Origin: Hornefia porci
Lineage (GTDB): Bacteria; Bacillota; Clostridia; Peptostreptococcales; Anaerovoracaceae
Reading direction: 5' to 3'
DNA: 64,000 nucleotides
Assembly (NCBI RefSeq): GCF_001940235.1
Contig: NZ_MJIE01000001.1
Location: 2,604,001 to 2,668,000 of the forward strand
Under the pieces are notes generated by a model. It worked only from the letters and a program-made list of their open reading frames with translations. It was not told the origin of the DNA and ran no database searches. Position numbers and translations under genes: made by a program. Positions 1-8,969 of the stretch are shown one piece after another. The number at the start of each line of letters is the position of its first letter. The first letter of the stretch is position 1.

Positions 1-68
1 TCCGCGCCCGGCGTGTTCAGTCCAAACCATGTGGCGGATTTTTTTGCATGTTCATTCTGTTTCAGCAT
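1..68 (-). CDS. N-terminus of an unidentified protein, cut by the window edge
   Basis: On the minus strand an AGGAGG ribosome binding site (revcomp of 74-79) sits 5 bases before an ATG at 68-66. The frame stays open to base 1, giving about 22 residues that begin MLKQNEHAKKSATWFGLN. This is too short to recognise. The arrangement with sfsA is divergent, with about 150 bases of shared upstream DNA. Function unknown. Confidence 0.55.
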   Translation of the reverse strand, partial: MLKQNEHAKKSATWFGLNTPGA

Positions 69-227
69 GATGTCCTCCTGTCTGGTATGTAATGAGTGTA
101 CATCAATTATAGTATAAATGTGGTCAGAGCGGAAGAGATTGAGAAACAGAAAAGCAAACATAATTGTGCGGGTGATTTTTTGTCGTCTATGTGTTACAAT
201 AACTGAAACGGAGGTATGCAAACGCCA

Positions 228-902
228 ATGCAGTATAAAAACACGGTGGAAGGAAAATTTATAGACCGGCCGAACCGTTTTGTGGCCCATGTGGAAATCG
301 ACGGAACGCCGCAGACCGTGCACGTGAAGAACACCGGACGGTGCCGCGAGCTTCTGCTGCCGGGCGCGTCTGTGATTCTGGCGGAGGCGGAGAATCCGAA
401 CCGGAAAACGGCGTGGGATTTGATTGCTGTATACAAAGAAGGGCTGGGGCTTGTGAATATCGACAGCCAGGCGCCGAACAAGGTAGTGCAGGAATGGCTG
501 AGTCGCGCGGGCTTCAGCGCGATCCGCCCGGAGTATTCCTATGGGAATTCCCGAATGGATTTTTATATGGAGCGGGAGGGCGTGCCGTATCTGATGGAGG
601 TCAAGGGCTGCACGCTGGAGATCGACGGAATCGGATATTTTCCGGATGCGCCGACGCAGCGGGGAATTAAGCATTTGCATGAACTGATGAGAGCGGCCGG
701 CGAGGGATACCGCGCCGTACTGGCCTTTGTGATACAGATGGAGGGAATTACTGAGGTGAGACCCAATATGACGACGCACCCCGCATTTGGCGAAACCCTG
801 AGGAAAGCTGTCAGAGCCGGCGTGAAGGTTCTGTATCTGCCCTGCCGGGTGGAGCGTGACACGCTGGAAATTATAGACGATTCGATTGTTTGTCAGAGAT
901 GA
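228..902 (+). CDS. sfsA: SfsA family protein (sugar fermentation stimulation protein homologue)
   Basis: About 224 residues, the usual SfsA length. SfsA proteins have an N-terminal OB-like part and a C-terminal nuclease-like fold of the PD-(D/E)xK type. The match rests on VHVKNTGRCRELLLPG near the N-terminus, YGNSRMDFY in the middle and LMEVKGCTLE, where D and ExK are the candidate metal-site residues. The historic link is to maltose metabolism in E. coli; the biochemical role is not settled. Two ATGs lie in frame. The GGAGG at 210-214 is only 1 base from ATG 216 but 13 from ATG 228, so 228 is preferred, though neither spacing is ideal. A flavoprotein gene follows 20 bases downstream. Confidence 0.88.
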   Translation: MQYKNTVEGKFIDRPNRFVAHVEIDGTPQTVHVKNTGRCRELLLPGASVILAEAENPNRKTAWDLIAVYKEGLGLVNIDSQAPNKVVQEWLSRAGFSAIRPEYSYGNSRMDFYMEREGVPYLMEVKGCTLEIDGIGYFPDAPTQRGIKHLHELMRAAGEGYRAVLAFVIQMEGITEVRPNMTTHPAFGETLRKAVRAGVKVLYLPCRVERDTLEIIDDSIVCQR

Positions 903-921
903 TGTGACGAGGAGGTAAATG

Positions 922-1482
922 ATGAAGAAGGTTATCATTGTAAATGTGAGTCCGAGGAAGGGCGGAAATTCAGATGTGATTACTGCGAGACTGGCAGAGA
1001 AGGCGAATGACGCGGAGATCCGGACCGTGATCTTCCGGGAAACGCCTGTTTCCCCATGTCTTGCCTGCAATGTATGTAAGGGAAAGGAGACTCCGTTCTG
1101 CGTGCAGAAGGACGTGATGGGGGAATTGATTCCTGAACTGGACGGGTGCGATGCGCTTGTTCTCGTTTCGCCGATTTACTTCGGGCGGCTCAGCGGACCG
1201 GCCATGCTCTTTATCGACCGTCTGTACAGCATTTTCGCTCCTGACAGAGAGACAGCTTCCAATGCGACAAAGACAGGAAAGAAGCTGGCGCTGGTCAGCC
1301 CCTGCGGAGCAGGTCCCGCGGACGTTTACACAAAGTATCTGGAAGAGACCGCGGCGACGTTCGGAGTGGCGGGATTTACCGATTCCAGAGTGCTGGTCTG
1401 CGGCGGCGTGAACGCTCCGGGCGAAGTCGGAGAACACGCGGAGGACATGGAAAAGATCGACGAGATAGCGGCATGGATTTAA
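922..1482 (+). CDS. NADPH-dependent FMN reductase / iron-sulfur flavoprotein-like protein
   Basis: About 186 residues with a flavodoxin-like fold: a first beta strand VIIVNVSPRKGGNSD (phosphate-binding loop for FMN), then CLACNVCKG around residues 50-58, then VLVSPIYFGRLSGPAMLFIDR, the typical flavin-site strand of this family. The CxxCxxC-like cysteine cluster is that of flavodoxin-like iron-sulfur proteins, which shuttle electrons in anaerobes. Two adjacent ATGs (919 and 922) follow GGAGG; 922 has the better 6-base spacing. It directly precedes the dehydratase-like genes, so a redox role for them is possible but is inference. Confidence 0.8.
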   Translation: MKKVIIVNVSPRKGGNSDVITARLAEKANDAEIRTVIFRETPVSPCLACNVCKGKETPFCVQKDVMGELIPELDGCDALVLVSPIYFGRLSGPAMLFIDRLYSIFAPDRETASNATKTGKKLALVSPCGAGPADVYTKYLEETAATFGVAGFTDSRVLVCGGVNAPGEVGEHAEDMEKIDEIAAWI

Positions 1483-1499
1483 GGTGGCAGGTTTAGTCA

Positions 1500-2456
1500 A
1501 TGAGTAAAAAAATCAGCATATTTGCAAGGGAAGACAGGGAAATTACAGTGGGGCTGCCGAGAGCCCTGCTGTATCACCGGTATGAGATTCTGTGGAAGTC
1601 TTTTTTCAGCGAACTGGGCGTCCAGTGCGTCACCAGCCCCAGAACCAACAAGGCGATCATCGACAGAGGAATTGAGCGTTCCATCGATGAAACCTGCCTG
1701 TCCACAAAGATTTATATGGGACATGTGGATGCGCTGATAGGAAAATGCGATTATATTCTGATTCCTCGGATCAGTAATTTCGGAATCCGCCGTTTCATGT
1801 GCACCAAGTTCGAGGCGCTCTATGATATGACTGACAACGTGTTCCGCGGCAGCGGGCAGAAGCTCCTGGCGTATGACATCGATGTGATCAAAAAGACGGG
1901 CGAGGAAAAGGCCATGATTGCCATGGCAGAAGCGATGGGCTTCAGCAGAAAAGAAGGCAAGAACGCGTACAAGGCGGCGAAACGGTTTGAAAACGACGAC
2001 TGGAAGCGTAAGGTACGGGAGGAGGAGCGGAAGCTGAGAACGGATCAGATTAAAATCATGGTTGCCGGACACAGCTATATCACCGAGGATGAATATGTCG
2101 GAAAACCGGTAATCCGGATGCTGGAAGAGATGGGTGTCACCCCGATTATCGCGGACCGGGTTGACCGGAAGGAGGCGATCCGTCAGAGCACCAGAATCTC
2201 CCCGACAATAAAATGGGAGATGAGCCGCGAGCTGATGGGAAGCATTCAGATCCGGCGGAACAAAATCGACGGGGTTATTCTGCTCAGCGCGTATCCCTGC
2301 GGACCGGATTCCATGGTGAACGAGATGATCATACGGAAATTCCGGGATCTGCCGATTCAGACCATCGTGCTGGACACCCAGGAGGGAATGGCCGGCCTGG
2401 AAACGAGACTCGAGAGCTTTACGGACGTGCTGAAGCTGCAAAGGGGGGAACTGTAA
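1500..2456 (+). CDS. Acyl-CoA dehydratase activase-related protein (DUF2229 / COG3580 type)
   Basis: 318 residues. It resembles the DUF2229 module related to 2-hydroxyacyl-CoA dehydratase subunits: ITVGLPRALLYHRYEILWKSFF near the N-terminus, SIDETCLSTKIYMGHV around residue 65, FMCTKFEAL around 100 and LLSAYPCGPDSM near 262. The conserved cysteines (C in DETC, FMC, YPC) are candidate iron-sulfur ligands. In many Clostridia this module is fused with the next two genes' modules into one very large protein; here they are three genes. Its stop is immediately followed by the next start, so tight cotranslation is likely. The substrate is unknown. Confidence 0.8.
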   Translation: MSKKISIFAREDREITVGLPRALLYHRYEILWKSFFSELGVQCVTSPRTNKAIIDRGIERSIDETCLSTKIYMGHVDALIGKCDYILIPRISNFGIRRFMCTKFEALYDMTDNVFRGSGQKLLAYDIDVIKKTGEEKAMIAMAEAMGFSRKEGKNAYKAAKRFENDDWKRKVREEERKLRTDQIKIMVAGHSYITEDEYVGKPVIRMLEEMGVTPIIADRVDRKEAIRQSTRISPTIKWEMSRELMGSIQIRRNKIDGVILLSAYPCGPDSMVNEMIIRKFRDLPIQTIVLDTQEGMAGLETRLESFTDVLKLQRGEL

Positions 2457-3530
2457 ATGGATGCAGGCAAGCGGAACATCGCCTTTCCAATCATCGCGAA
2501 CTACAACTGCATTGTGAAATTCTTCATAGAGAAAGGAATGGATCTCAACTACATCGAGCAGCCAAAGATGACCCGGCGCACGCTGGATGTGGGCACAAAA
2601 TACAGCCCGGACTATGTCTGCGCGCCGTTTAAGAGCACCCTCGGGAGCATGATCGACGCGCTGGAGGCCGGGGCGGACACACTGATCATGACAATGGGAC
2701 TGTGCCGTCTGGGCTATTACGGAGAACTGCAGGAGCAGATTCTGCGGGATCTCGGATATGAGTTTGAAATGATCAATCTGGCCAGTTATACGACAGGAAA
2801 CGTGAAGGACTACTATAAGGCGATCCGGCGTCTGAACCCGAAGATCAGCCTTTCCCGCTTCACCAAGGCGGCGCTGATCGGACTGAAGATGCTGGAATAC
2901 ATCGATGAGATTGAGGCGCTGTATTACAGAAACTGCGGGTTTGAGGTCAACAAAGGAGAATACAGGAAGGCGTACGAGGATTTTCTGATGGCGATGGATA
3001 TGGTAAACGGACGAAAGGACATTGAACGTCAGTACCGGAAGACCAGAAACGCGTTTCGGGAAATCCGTACAGACAAACCGGATCATCCCATCAGGGTCGG
3101 CGTCATCGGTGAATATTTCACAGTCATGGATGATTTTTCCAATCTGGGACTTGAGCAGATGCTGGCGGATATGGGCGTGGAGGTCCACCGCTGGATGAAT
3201 CCCACCAACCGGAATCTCCACTATAAAGGCCAGAAAAATCTGGGAGTGCAGATATCGGAATACAGCCGGTTCGAGATGGGGCCCACCTCGACGGCGAACA
3301 TCTGGTGCGCCAAGAATTACGCAGAAAACGGATTCGACGGACTGATTCATGTGAAAAGCGCAGGATGCACTCCGGAGATCGACATCATGCCGGTCCTGGA
3401 GAACATCAGCAGGGATTACAAAATCCCGATTCTGTATCTGACCTACGATTCCCAGACCAGTGACACCGGTCTGCAGACGAGAGTAGAGGCGTTTAACGAC
3501 ATGCTGAGAATGAGGAGGGCGGCAATATAA
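2457..3530 (+). CDS. 2-hydroxyacyl-CoA dehydratase-like protein (COG3581 type)
   Basis: 357 residues that start one base after the previous stop. Recognisable blocks are FPIIANYNCIVKFF, DYVCAPFKSTLGSMIDAL, MTMGLCRLGYYGELQ and, near the C-terminus, HVKSAGCTPEIDIMPVLE with LYLTYDSQTSDTGLQTRVEAF. The spaced cysteines suit a [4Fe-4S] or double-cubane cluster like those of 2-hydroxyacyl-CoA dehydratase relatives. The C-terminal QTSDTGLQTRVEAF parallels the end of the previous protein (DTQEGMAGLETRLESF), so the two are probably paralogous halves of one enzyme. Overlap of one base with the following ATPase gene supports a stoichiometric complex. The reaction is not determinable here. Confidence 0.78.
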   Translation: MDAGKRNIAFPIIANYNCIVKFFIEKGMDLNYIEQPKMTRRTLDVGTKYSPDYVCAPFKSTLGSMIDALEAGADTLIMTMGLCRLGYYGELQEQILRDLGYEFEMINLASYTTGNVKDYYKAIRRLNPKISLSRFTKAALIGLKMLEYIDEIEALYYRNCGFEVNKGEYRKAYEDFLMAMDMVNGRKDIERQYRKTRNAFREIRTDKPDHPIRVGVIGEYFTVMDDFSNLGLEQMLADMGVEVHRWMNPTNRNLHYKGQKNLGVQISEYSRFEMGPTSTANIWCAKNYAENGFDGLIHVKSAGCTPEIDIMPVLENISRDYKIPILYLTYDSQTSDTGLQTRVEAFNDMLRMRRAAI

Positions 3531-4504
3531 TGAAGAAGGCATATCTGGGAATCGACATCGGCTCGATCTCAACCAAGGGAGTGGTGCTGGACGACGACAG
3601 CAACATTCTGGCGAAGGAGTATCTCTGGACGGAGGGCAATCCTATGGGGGCGGTCAAGAAGCTGCTCGCAGCGCTGGAGAAACAGTTTGATAAAGACGAG
3701 TATGAAATCGTATCGACGGGAACCACCGGAAGCGCCCGAAAACTGATCGGCGTCATGGTGGGCGCGACGATCGTAAAGAATGAGATTACAGCTCATGCTG
3801 TGGGGACGCTGAATTTCTACCCGGACGTCCGGACAATTCTGGAAATCGGGGGGCAGGATTCCAAAATCATTCTGGTGGATAACGGCGTTGTGGTCGATTA
3901 CGCCATGAATACCCTGTGCGCGGCCGGAACCGGAGCGTTCCTGTCAAGCCAGGCGAAGCGTCTCGGCGTGGAGGTGGAAGAGTTCGGCAAAATAGCGCTG
4001 CAGTCGCAGTCGCCCACGCAGCTGGCGGCGAGATGCACGGTGTTTGCGGAATCCGATCTGGTTCATAAGATTCAGATGGGTCATACACGGCAGGATATTA
4101 TCGCGGGACTCTGCCGCGCTGTCGTCAACAATTACCTGAATAACGTGGGAAAGGGAAAGAAAATCGTATCCCCGGTGGTATTTCAGGGCGGCGTGAGCCG
4201 CAACGAGGGCGTGGTGCATTTCTTTGAGCAGCAGCTGGGAACAAAGGTGATCGTGGATGAAAACGGTCCGCTGATGGGCGCGATCGGCATTGCGATTCTG
4301 GGGCGCAGAGCCCGTGCAAGAAAGAAATTCGATTTCGCCATTGAAGACATGGAGTTCCGCACCCGCGAGGCAAGCTGCGGACGCTGTCCCAACAACTGCG
4401 AGATCATCTGCGTCTATCGGGACGACGTGCTGATCGACTCCTGGGGAAACCGCTGCGACAAGGGCGCACTCAGAGCCGGAACCCGCGGAGAAAGCGTGAA
4501 GTAA
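3530..4504 (+). CDS. BadF/BadG/BcrA/BcrD-type ATPase (acyl-CoA dehydratase activase)
   Basis: 324 residues of the ASKHA-fold activase family. Phosphate loops are YLGIDIGSISTKGVVLDD at the start and STGTTGSARKL and EIGGQDSKII later. The cluster cysteines are in AMNTLCAAGTGAFL and AARCTVFAESDLVH; homodimers bridge one [4Fe-4S] cluster and push an electron into the dehydratase at the cost of ATP. An extra C-terminal segment, SCGRCPNNCEIICVYRDD, has four more cysteines, suggesting a second cluster or metal site. The position after the two dehydratase-like genes makes it their likely electron donor. Confidence 0.88.
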   Translation: MKKAYLGIDIGSISTKGVVLDDDSNILAKEYLWTEGNPMGAVKKLLAALEKQFDKDEYEIVSTGTTGSARKLIGVMVGATIVKNEITAHAVGTLNFYPDVRTILEIGGQDSKIILVDNGVVVDYAMNTLCAAGTGAFLSSQAKRLGVEVEEFGKIALQSQSPTQLAARCTVFAESDLVHKIQMGHTRQDIIAGLCRAVVNNYLNNVGKGKKIVSPVVFQGGVSRNEGVVHFFEQQLGTKVIVDENGPLMGAIGIAILGRRARARKKFDFAIEDMEFRTREASCGRCPNNCEIICVYRDDVLIDSWGNRCDKGALRAGTRGESVK

Positions 4505-4516
4505 AGAGGGAAACGA

Positions 4517-6319
4517 ATGAAAAAGAAGAATGTGGACAAGTACTGGTATACCGATATTCGTGAAATCACCACGCTGAAGGATATGCTGGCGGGAAGCGTC
4601 GGACTCTACGGAAAGAATCCGGCCTTCTGGATCAAGCAGAAAAAGGGCGCCCCCTACGAACCGGTGGACTACGAGCTGCTGCAGCATGACATCAATGCTC
4701 TGGGCACTGCGCTGGTGAAGATGGGGATGTCCGGAAAGAAAATCGCTGTCATGGGACAGGGCTGCTATGAATGGATCGTCACTTATCTGGCGGTGGTCAA
4801 CGGGACGGGAATCATCGTTCCGGTGGACAAAGAACTGTCCGGGCCGGAGATCCGGAATCTCCTGCTTGCGGCGGACTGCGACACGATTTTCTGCACCGCG
4901 AAGGAGTGCGCGAAGCTTCAGGGCATAGCGGAGATCCGGAATCTTATAGTCATGGAGTTTTACGGAGACCGGACATCGCCGGACACGCCGCCGGTGACCG
5001 GCATCCGGGACGCGGCTGAGTACCGCGCCCTTGTACCGGACGCCGCAGTATATACCTGGAGGGACCTGGTCGCCGGAGGCGAGGAGCTTCTGAACAACGG
5101 CGATATCGGATTCCTGGAGAAGGAGGTTGACCCCGACGCGCTGGCCGTGATTCTGTTTACGTCAGGAACGACGGGAAATCCCAAGGGGGTCATGCTTTGT
5201 CACAGAAATATCACTGCGAATATTATGGACGTCTGCCGCATCGCGCAGATCCCGGAGACAGACAAGACCCTGTCCATCCTGCCGATTCACCACACCTATG
5301 AGTGCACGCTGGGAATGCTCCTGGTTCTGTACCGCGGCGCCAGCACCGCGTTCTGCGAGGGCTTCAAGTATATCACAAAGAACATGAAGGAGGCGCAGAA
5401 TACGGTCATCATCGTGGTTCCCAGGGTACTGGAAATGATTTACGGACGGATTGAAAAGGCGGTTCGCGACGGAGGCAGAGAGAAGGCTTTCCGCAGCCTG
5501 ATGAAGGTCAATCGGGGACTGAGGTCTGTGGGAATCAACGTCAGCCGCAGGATTTTCCGGCAGGTGATCGATCAGATGGGTGGTAAGCTCCGCCTGGTGA
5601 TTACCGGAGCGGCGGCACTGTCGCCGAATATTTACCGCGCCTTCGAGGACTTCGGCATCACGGTGCTCCAGGGCTACGGCATGACGGAGTGTACGCCGCT
5701 GGTTTCAGGAACACCCATGAGCGCGCCTGCGGAACGGTACCGGAAGGCGGGTTCCGTCGGAGTGACGGTCAGCAGAGGAGAGACTCGCGTGATTAATCAG
5801 GACGAGGACGGAATCGGCGAGATCCTGTTCCGCGGCCCCAATGTTATGATGGGTTATTATAACATGCCTGAGGAAACGGCGGAGTCCATCGACGCGGACG
5901 GCTGGCTGCACACCGGTGACCTGGGATTTATCGACGGGGACGGATGGATCTATCTCACCGGCAGAAGCAAGAACATTATCGTCACAAAGACGGGAGAGAA
6001 CGTCTATCCTGAGGAAATCGAGGAATACATCAATAAAAGCCCCTACATCGCGGACTCCATGGTATTTCCGTACCAGAATGAAGGAGAGGAGAGCGTGGGA
6101 GTTCAGATCCTGCCGGAGATGGATGCGGTGACAGAGGCGCTGGGTCATGAGCCGGACAGGAAGGAGCTGCAGACGTTTATGAAAAAGCAGATCCGGGAAC
6201 TGAATCAGGGACTGGCCGTATACAAAAGAATTCGCGACGTGTTTGTGCGTGAGGAGGATTTCGTGCGCACGACGACACAGAAGATCCGCAGACAGGATAA
6301 TCAGCTGAAGGAAGAATGA
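4517..6319 (+). CDS. AMP-dependent acyl-CoA synthetase (long-chain fatty acid-CoA ligase type)
   Basis: 600 residues. ANL superfamily motifs are clear: the P-loop ILFTSGTTGNPKGVM near residue 215, LQGYGMTECTPLVSG near 385, WLHTGDLGFIDGDG near 465, the hinge LTGRSKNIIVTKTGENVYP near 485, and a C-terminal lysine context TTQKIRRQ. The enzyme would activate a carboxylic acid to its CoA thioester via an acyl-adenylate. It sits 12 bases after the activase gene and 1 base before a Crp/Fnr regulator gene, so all five genes from 1500 probably form one operon. A link to acyl-CoA chemistry by the dehydratase-like proteins is inference. Confidence 0.88.
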   Translation: MKKKNVDKYWYTDIREITTLKDMLAGSVGLYGKNPAFWIKQKKGAPYEPVDYELLQHDINALGTALVKMGMSGKKIAVMGQGCYEWIVTYLAVVNGTGIIVPVDKELSGPEIRNLLLAADCDTIFCTAKECAKLQGIAEIRNLIVMEFYGDRTSPDTPPVTGIRDAAEYRALVPDAAVYTWRDLVAGGEELLNNGDIGFLEKEVDPDALAVILFTSGTTGNPKGVMLCHRNITANIMDVCRIAQIPETDKTLSILPIHHTYECTLGMLLVLYRGASTAFCEGFKYITKNMKEAQNTVIIVVPRVLEMIYGRIEKAVRDGGREKAFRSLMKVNRGLRSVGINVSRRIFRQVIDQMGGKLRLVITGAAALSPNIYRAFEDFGITVLQGYGMTECTPLVSGTPMSAPAERYRKAGSVGVTVSRGETRVINQDEDGIGEILFRGPNVMMGYYNMPEETAESIDADGWLHTGDLGFIDGDGWIYLTGRSKNIIVTKTGENVYPEEIEEYINKSPYIADSMVFPYQNEGEESVGVQILPEMDAVTEALGHEPDRKELQTFMKKQIRELNQGLAVYKRIRDVFVREEDFVRTTTQKIRRQDNQLKEE

Positions 6320-6320
6320 G

Positions 6321-7007
6321 ATGACAACAAATGAAGTTATGGACATCCTGACGGAATCCGTTCTGTTCCGGGGGTGCGATGCGGAGGAAGTCCGGGAGCT
6401 GGCGAGAAACAGCGGTACGCTCCGGACGTATGAGCAGGGCGAATTTATCTTTGCGGAGGAGGATGCGCCGGACAGGATACGGATGCTGATCAGCGGCGAA
6501 CTTCTTGTCGCCAAGGATACGGTGAGCGGAAAGAGAATGATCCTGACGAGAATCGATGAGCCGGGAGATCTGTTCGGAGAGATATATCCGTTTATCGGCC
6601 TGCCCCATTATGATATGTATGTAGAAGCGCTGAGGAATAGTCAGGTGCTGTCGATCGGCCTGGAACCCTTCCGGATGACCGGGAACGCGGCGCATGACCG
6701 GATGGCGCAGATGCTGCAGGGGAATCTCCTCAGCGTGGTTGCCCGGAAGGCGTATCAGATGAACCGGCGTCTCCGCGTGCTGGGATCCGCCGGAATCCGC
6801 GGAAAAATCGCACGGCTTCTGGTTGATCTGCAGAAGGAGGGGAACCGGGTTCGCGTCATGCCGCGGGAGGAGATGGCAGATTATCTGACGGTCAGCCGGC
6901 CGGCGCTTTCCCGTGAACTTGGAAACATGGTCAGAGAGGGGATTCTGAAAATCGACGGAAGGGATCTGGTGATCCTGGATCAGGAGGCTTTGGAGGAATA
7001 TCTCTGA
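6321..7007 (+). CDS. Crp/Fnr family transcriptional regulator
   Basis: 228 residues. The N-terminal cyclic-nucleotide-binding-like beta-roll spans about residues 10-125 (FIFAEEDAPDRIRMLISGEL and DLFGEIYPFIG). The C-terminal winged helix spans about 145-225, with the recognition region MADYLTVSRPALSRELGNM. No N-terminal cysteine cluster of FNR type is visible, so direct oxygen sensing through an Fe-S cluster is unlikely. It starts one base after the acyl-CoA synthetase stop and is probably cotranscribed. Its effector and targets are unknown. Confidence 0.85.
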   Translation: MTTNEVMDILTESVLFRGCDAEEVRELARNSGTLRTYEQGEFIFAEEDAPDRIRMLISGELLVAKDTVSGKRMILTRIDEPGDLFGEIYPFIGLPHYDMYVEALRNSQVLSIGLEPFRMTGNAAHDRMAQMLQGNLLSVVARKAYQMNRRLRVLGSAGIRGKIARLLVDLQKEGNRVRVMPREEMADYLTVSRPALSRELGNMVREGILKIDGRDLVILDQEALEEYL

Positions 7008-7033
7008 CAAAACACCGATGGATTGCTGACAGA

Positions 7034-7073
7034 TTCGGAAATAATTTCTTAAATAGTAGTGCTATTTTCCGAA
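7034..7073. promoter_or_regulatory. Imperfect inverted repeat upstream of the Na/Pi cotransporter gene
   Basis: TTCGGAAATA at 7034-7043 pairs with TATTTTCCGAA at 7063-7073 with one bulged base and a 19-base loop. It lies between the Crp/Fnr gene and the transporter start. It could be an operator or a weak terminator; no T-run follows. Confidence 0.35.
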
Positions 7074-7121
7074 AAATGGTATATGATAGATAATGTCTGC
7101 TTTTTGTTGGAGGATATATTC

Positions 7122-8795
7122 ATGACAATGTTAGAGTTTTTTTCGCTTCTCGGCGGCGTCGGACTGTTCCTGTTCGGCATGACGATCATGTCGTCGGGTC
7201 TGCGAAACGCATGTGGGGATAATCTCCAGAGTATTCTGGAGAAGGCAACCGCAAACAAGTATATTGCTGTTCTTATCGGCCTCGGGATGACCATGCTGAT
7301 TCAGAGCTCTTCGGCGACGGATGTGATGGTCATAGGCTTTGTAAACGCGGGAATGATGAACCTGGCGCAGGCCATCGGCGTCATCATGGGTGCCAACATC
7401 GGTACGACCGTCACGGCGCAGATCACCGCCTTTAATATCGGCGCCTACGCACCGCTTCTCGTGTTTTTCGGAGCGGTGATGTACCTGTTCATCAAGAAAA
7501 GTCTGGTGAAACACATCGGTGAAATCACCATGGGCTTCGGAATGCTGTTTCTCGGCATTTCCATCATGAAGGAGGCGATCGCGCCTCTCGCGGAAAGTCC
7601 GCAGTTTATTAAATTTATCGCGAACATGAGCAATCCTGTGATAGCGCTGATTTTCGGAATTGGGTTTACCGCGCTGCTGCAGAGCTCATCCTCATCGACG
7701 GTTATCTTTCAGACCTTTGCGGTTCAGGGCCTTCTGTATTACGATACCGCGGTCTATCTGATTATCGGAGCGGCAATCGGCTCCGTCACGCCGAACATTC
7801 TGGCGTCATTGACTACCAATCGCAACGGAAAGCGCACGGCGCTGCTGAATCTCACATTCAATATCATCCGCGCGATCATTCTGATTACACTGATTAATCT
7901 GTTCCCGGGAATTCTGGATTTCATCCGCAGTCTGTCGCCGGGAGACATCGGACGGCAGATCGCCAACACGCATACGGCGTTTGCGATTATCGCGGTTCTG
8001 ATTGAACTGCCGTTCACCGGACAGATTATCAAGCTGGTGGAGAAAATTATCCGGATTCTGCCGGAGGAGAGCGAGCAGCTTGAGGAACGGCGACTGCAAT
8101 ATATGACGAATATCAAGTCCGTGCCTCAGAGCATGGCCGTAGATCAGGCGCACCGGGAGGTTACCCGCATGGGCAGAATCGCGGCGAAGAACCTGCGCAA
8201 TTCCCTGACGTGCTTCTTCAGTTATACGACGGAGATGGCAGAGTCTGTCCGCGCCCGGGAGGAGAGCGTCAATATCCTGAACAAGACAATAGCGGATGCG
8301 ATCGCGGAGCTGCGGGCCTTCGATCTGGACAAGGAGAATATGCATCGTGTATCGATGCTGACTATCGCAGTTACGGATATCGAAAGACTGTCCGACCATG
8401 CGGAGAATGTTGTCGAATACGCGGAGTCAATGCTGGGGCGGCATTCCTGTATGTCTCAGGCGGCAATCGATGAACTTCGGGAGATGGCGGACGATACGCT
8501 GAGGGAAGTGGATCTGTCTCTGGACGCCTTTGAATCAGAGGATTACAGCAGGCTGGATGAAATTGAGAGACTTGAAAACAGAGTGGACGAGAAGGAGACG
8601 ACGCTGGTCAATAATCACGTTCAGCGTCTGATGACTTCCTCTTGTGATCCGATGGCCGGCGTCGTGTTCTGCGATCTGGTCACAGATCTGGAACGCTGTG
8701 CGGACCATGCGATCAATCTGGCCTATGCGCTGAAGGAGAGATCGACGGATTCCCTGCCGCATCATTCCGGAGCTGCGGAGCTTCCGGAGGCCTGA
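7122..8795 (+). CDS. Na+/phosphate cotransporter family protein with PhoU-like C-terminal domain
   Basis: About 557 residues. The N-terminal membrane half holds the duplicated signature of the NptA/YjbB family: IQSSSATDVMVIGFVNAG near residue 60 and LQSSSSSTVIFQTF near 190, with about eight hydrophobic helices. The C-terminal 200 residues are a soluble PhoU-like helical domain (TDIERLSDHAENVVEYAES and a second LERCADHAINLAYAL). The start at 7122 is chosen because GGAGG at 7109-7113 lies 8 bases before it; an upstream in-frame ATG at 7059 has no site. Likely role: sodium-coupled phosphate movement across the membrane. Confidence 0.88.
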   Translation: MTMLEFFSLLGGVGLFLFGMTIMSSGLRNACGDNLQSILEKATANKYIAVLIGLGMTMLIQSSSATDVMVIGFVNAGMMNLAQAIGVIMGANIGTTVTAQITAFNIGAYAPLLVFFGAVMYLFIKKSLVKHIGEITMGFGMLFLGISIMKEAIAPLAESPQFIKFIANMSNPVIALIFGIGFTALLQSSSSSTVIFQTFAVQGLLYYDTAVYLIIGAAIGSVTPNILASLTTNRNGKRTALLNLTFNIIRAIILITLINLFPGILDFIRSLSPGDIGRQIANTHTAFAIIAVLIELPFTGQIIKLVEKIIRILPEESEQLEERRLQYMTNIKSVPQSMAVDQAHREVTRMGRIAAKNLRNSLTCFFSYTTEMAESVRAREESVNILNKTIADAIAELRAFDLDKENMHRVSMLTIAVTDIERLSDHAENVVEYAESMLGRHSCMSQAAIDELREMADDTLREVDLSLDAFESEDYSRLDEIERLENRVDEKETTLVNNHVQRLMTSSCDPMAGVVFCDLVTDLERCADHAINLAYALKERSTDSLPHHSGAAELPEA

Positions 8796-8906
8796 GGAAT
8801 TTCCGTCCTGAGGGGTCTGTGACAAAATCCGGATTCGGGATGCCTGCGGCGCAGGCCGGTCGAAAAGAGTAATCTATCTGAAAATTATTAATCCGGCAAT
8901 ATCAAA

Positions 8907-8945
8907 AAAAGGACGCGGTTCTTCAAGACAGGAGGGCGTCCTTTT
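8907..8945 (+). terminator. Rho-independent terminator, possibly bidirectional
   Basis: A perfect 10-bp stem, AAAAGGACGC (8907-8916) with GCGTCCTTTT (8936-8945). It follows the transporter gene. Its 3' T-stretch runs directly into the -10 box of the next promoter. Confidence 0.75.
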
Positions 8946-8953
8946 GCTATAAT
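8925..8953 (+). promoter_or_regulatory. Sigma-A-type promoter of the polysaccharide deacetylase gene
   Basis: TATAAT at 8948-8953 with a weaker -35 AAGACA at 8925-8930, spacer 17. The -35 lies in the loop of the terminator hairpin. The expected transcript start near 8960 falls on the GGAGG of the next gene, so the leader would be extremely short. Confidence 0.6.
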
Positions 8954-8969
8954 AGAGGCGGAGGTATCG

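Noticed and set aside
1497..3572. 691-codon minus-strand open frame across the dehydratase-like genes
   Set aside because: It lies antisense to two well-supported genes with family motifs and tight coupling; the translation shows no family features and reflects codon bias on the opposite strand.
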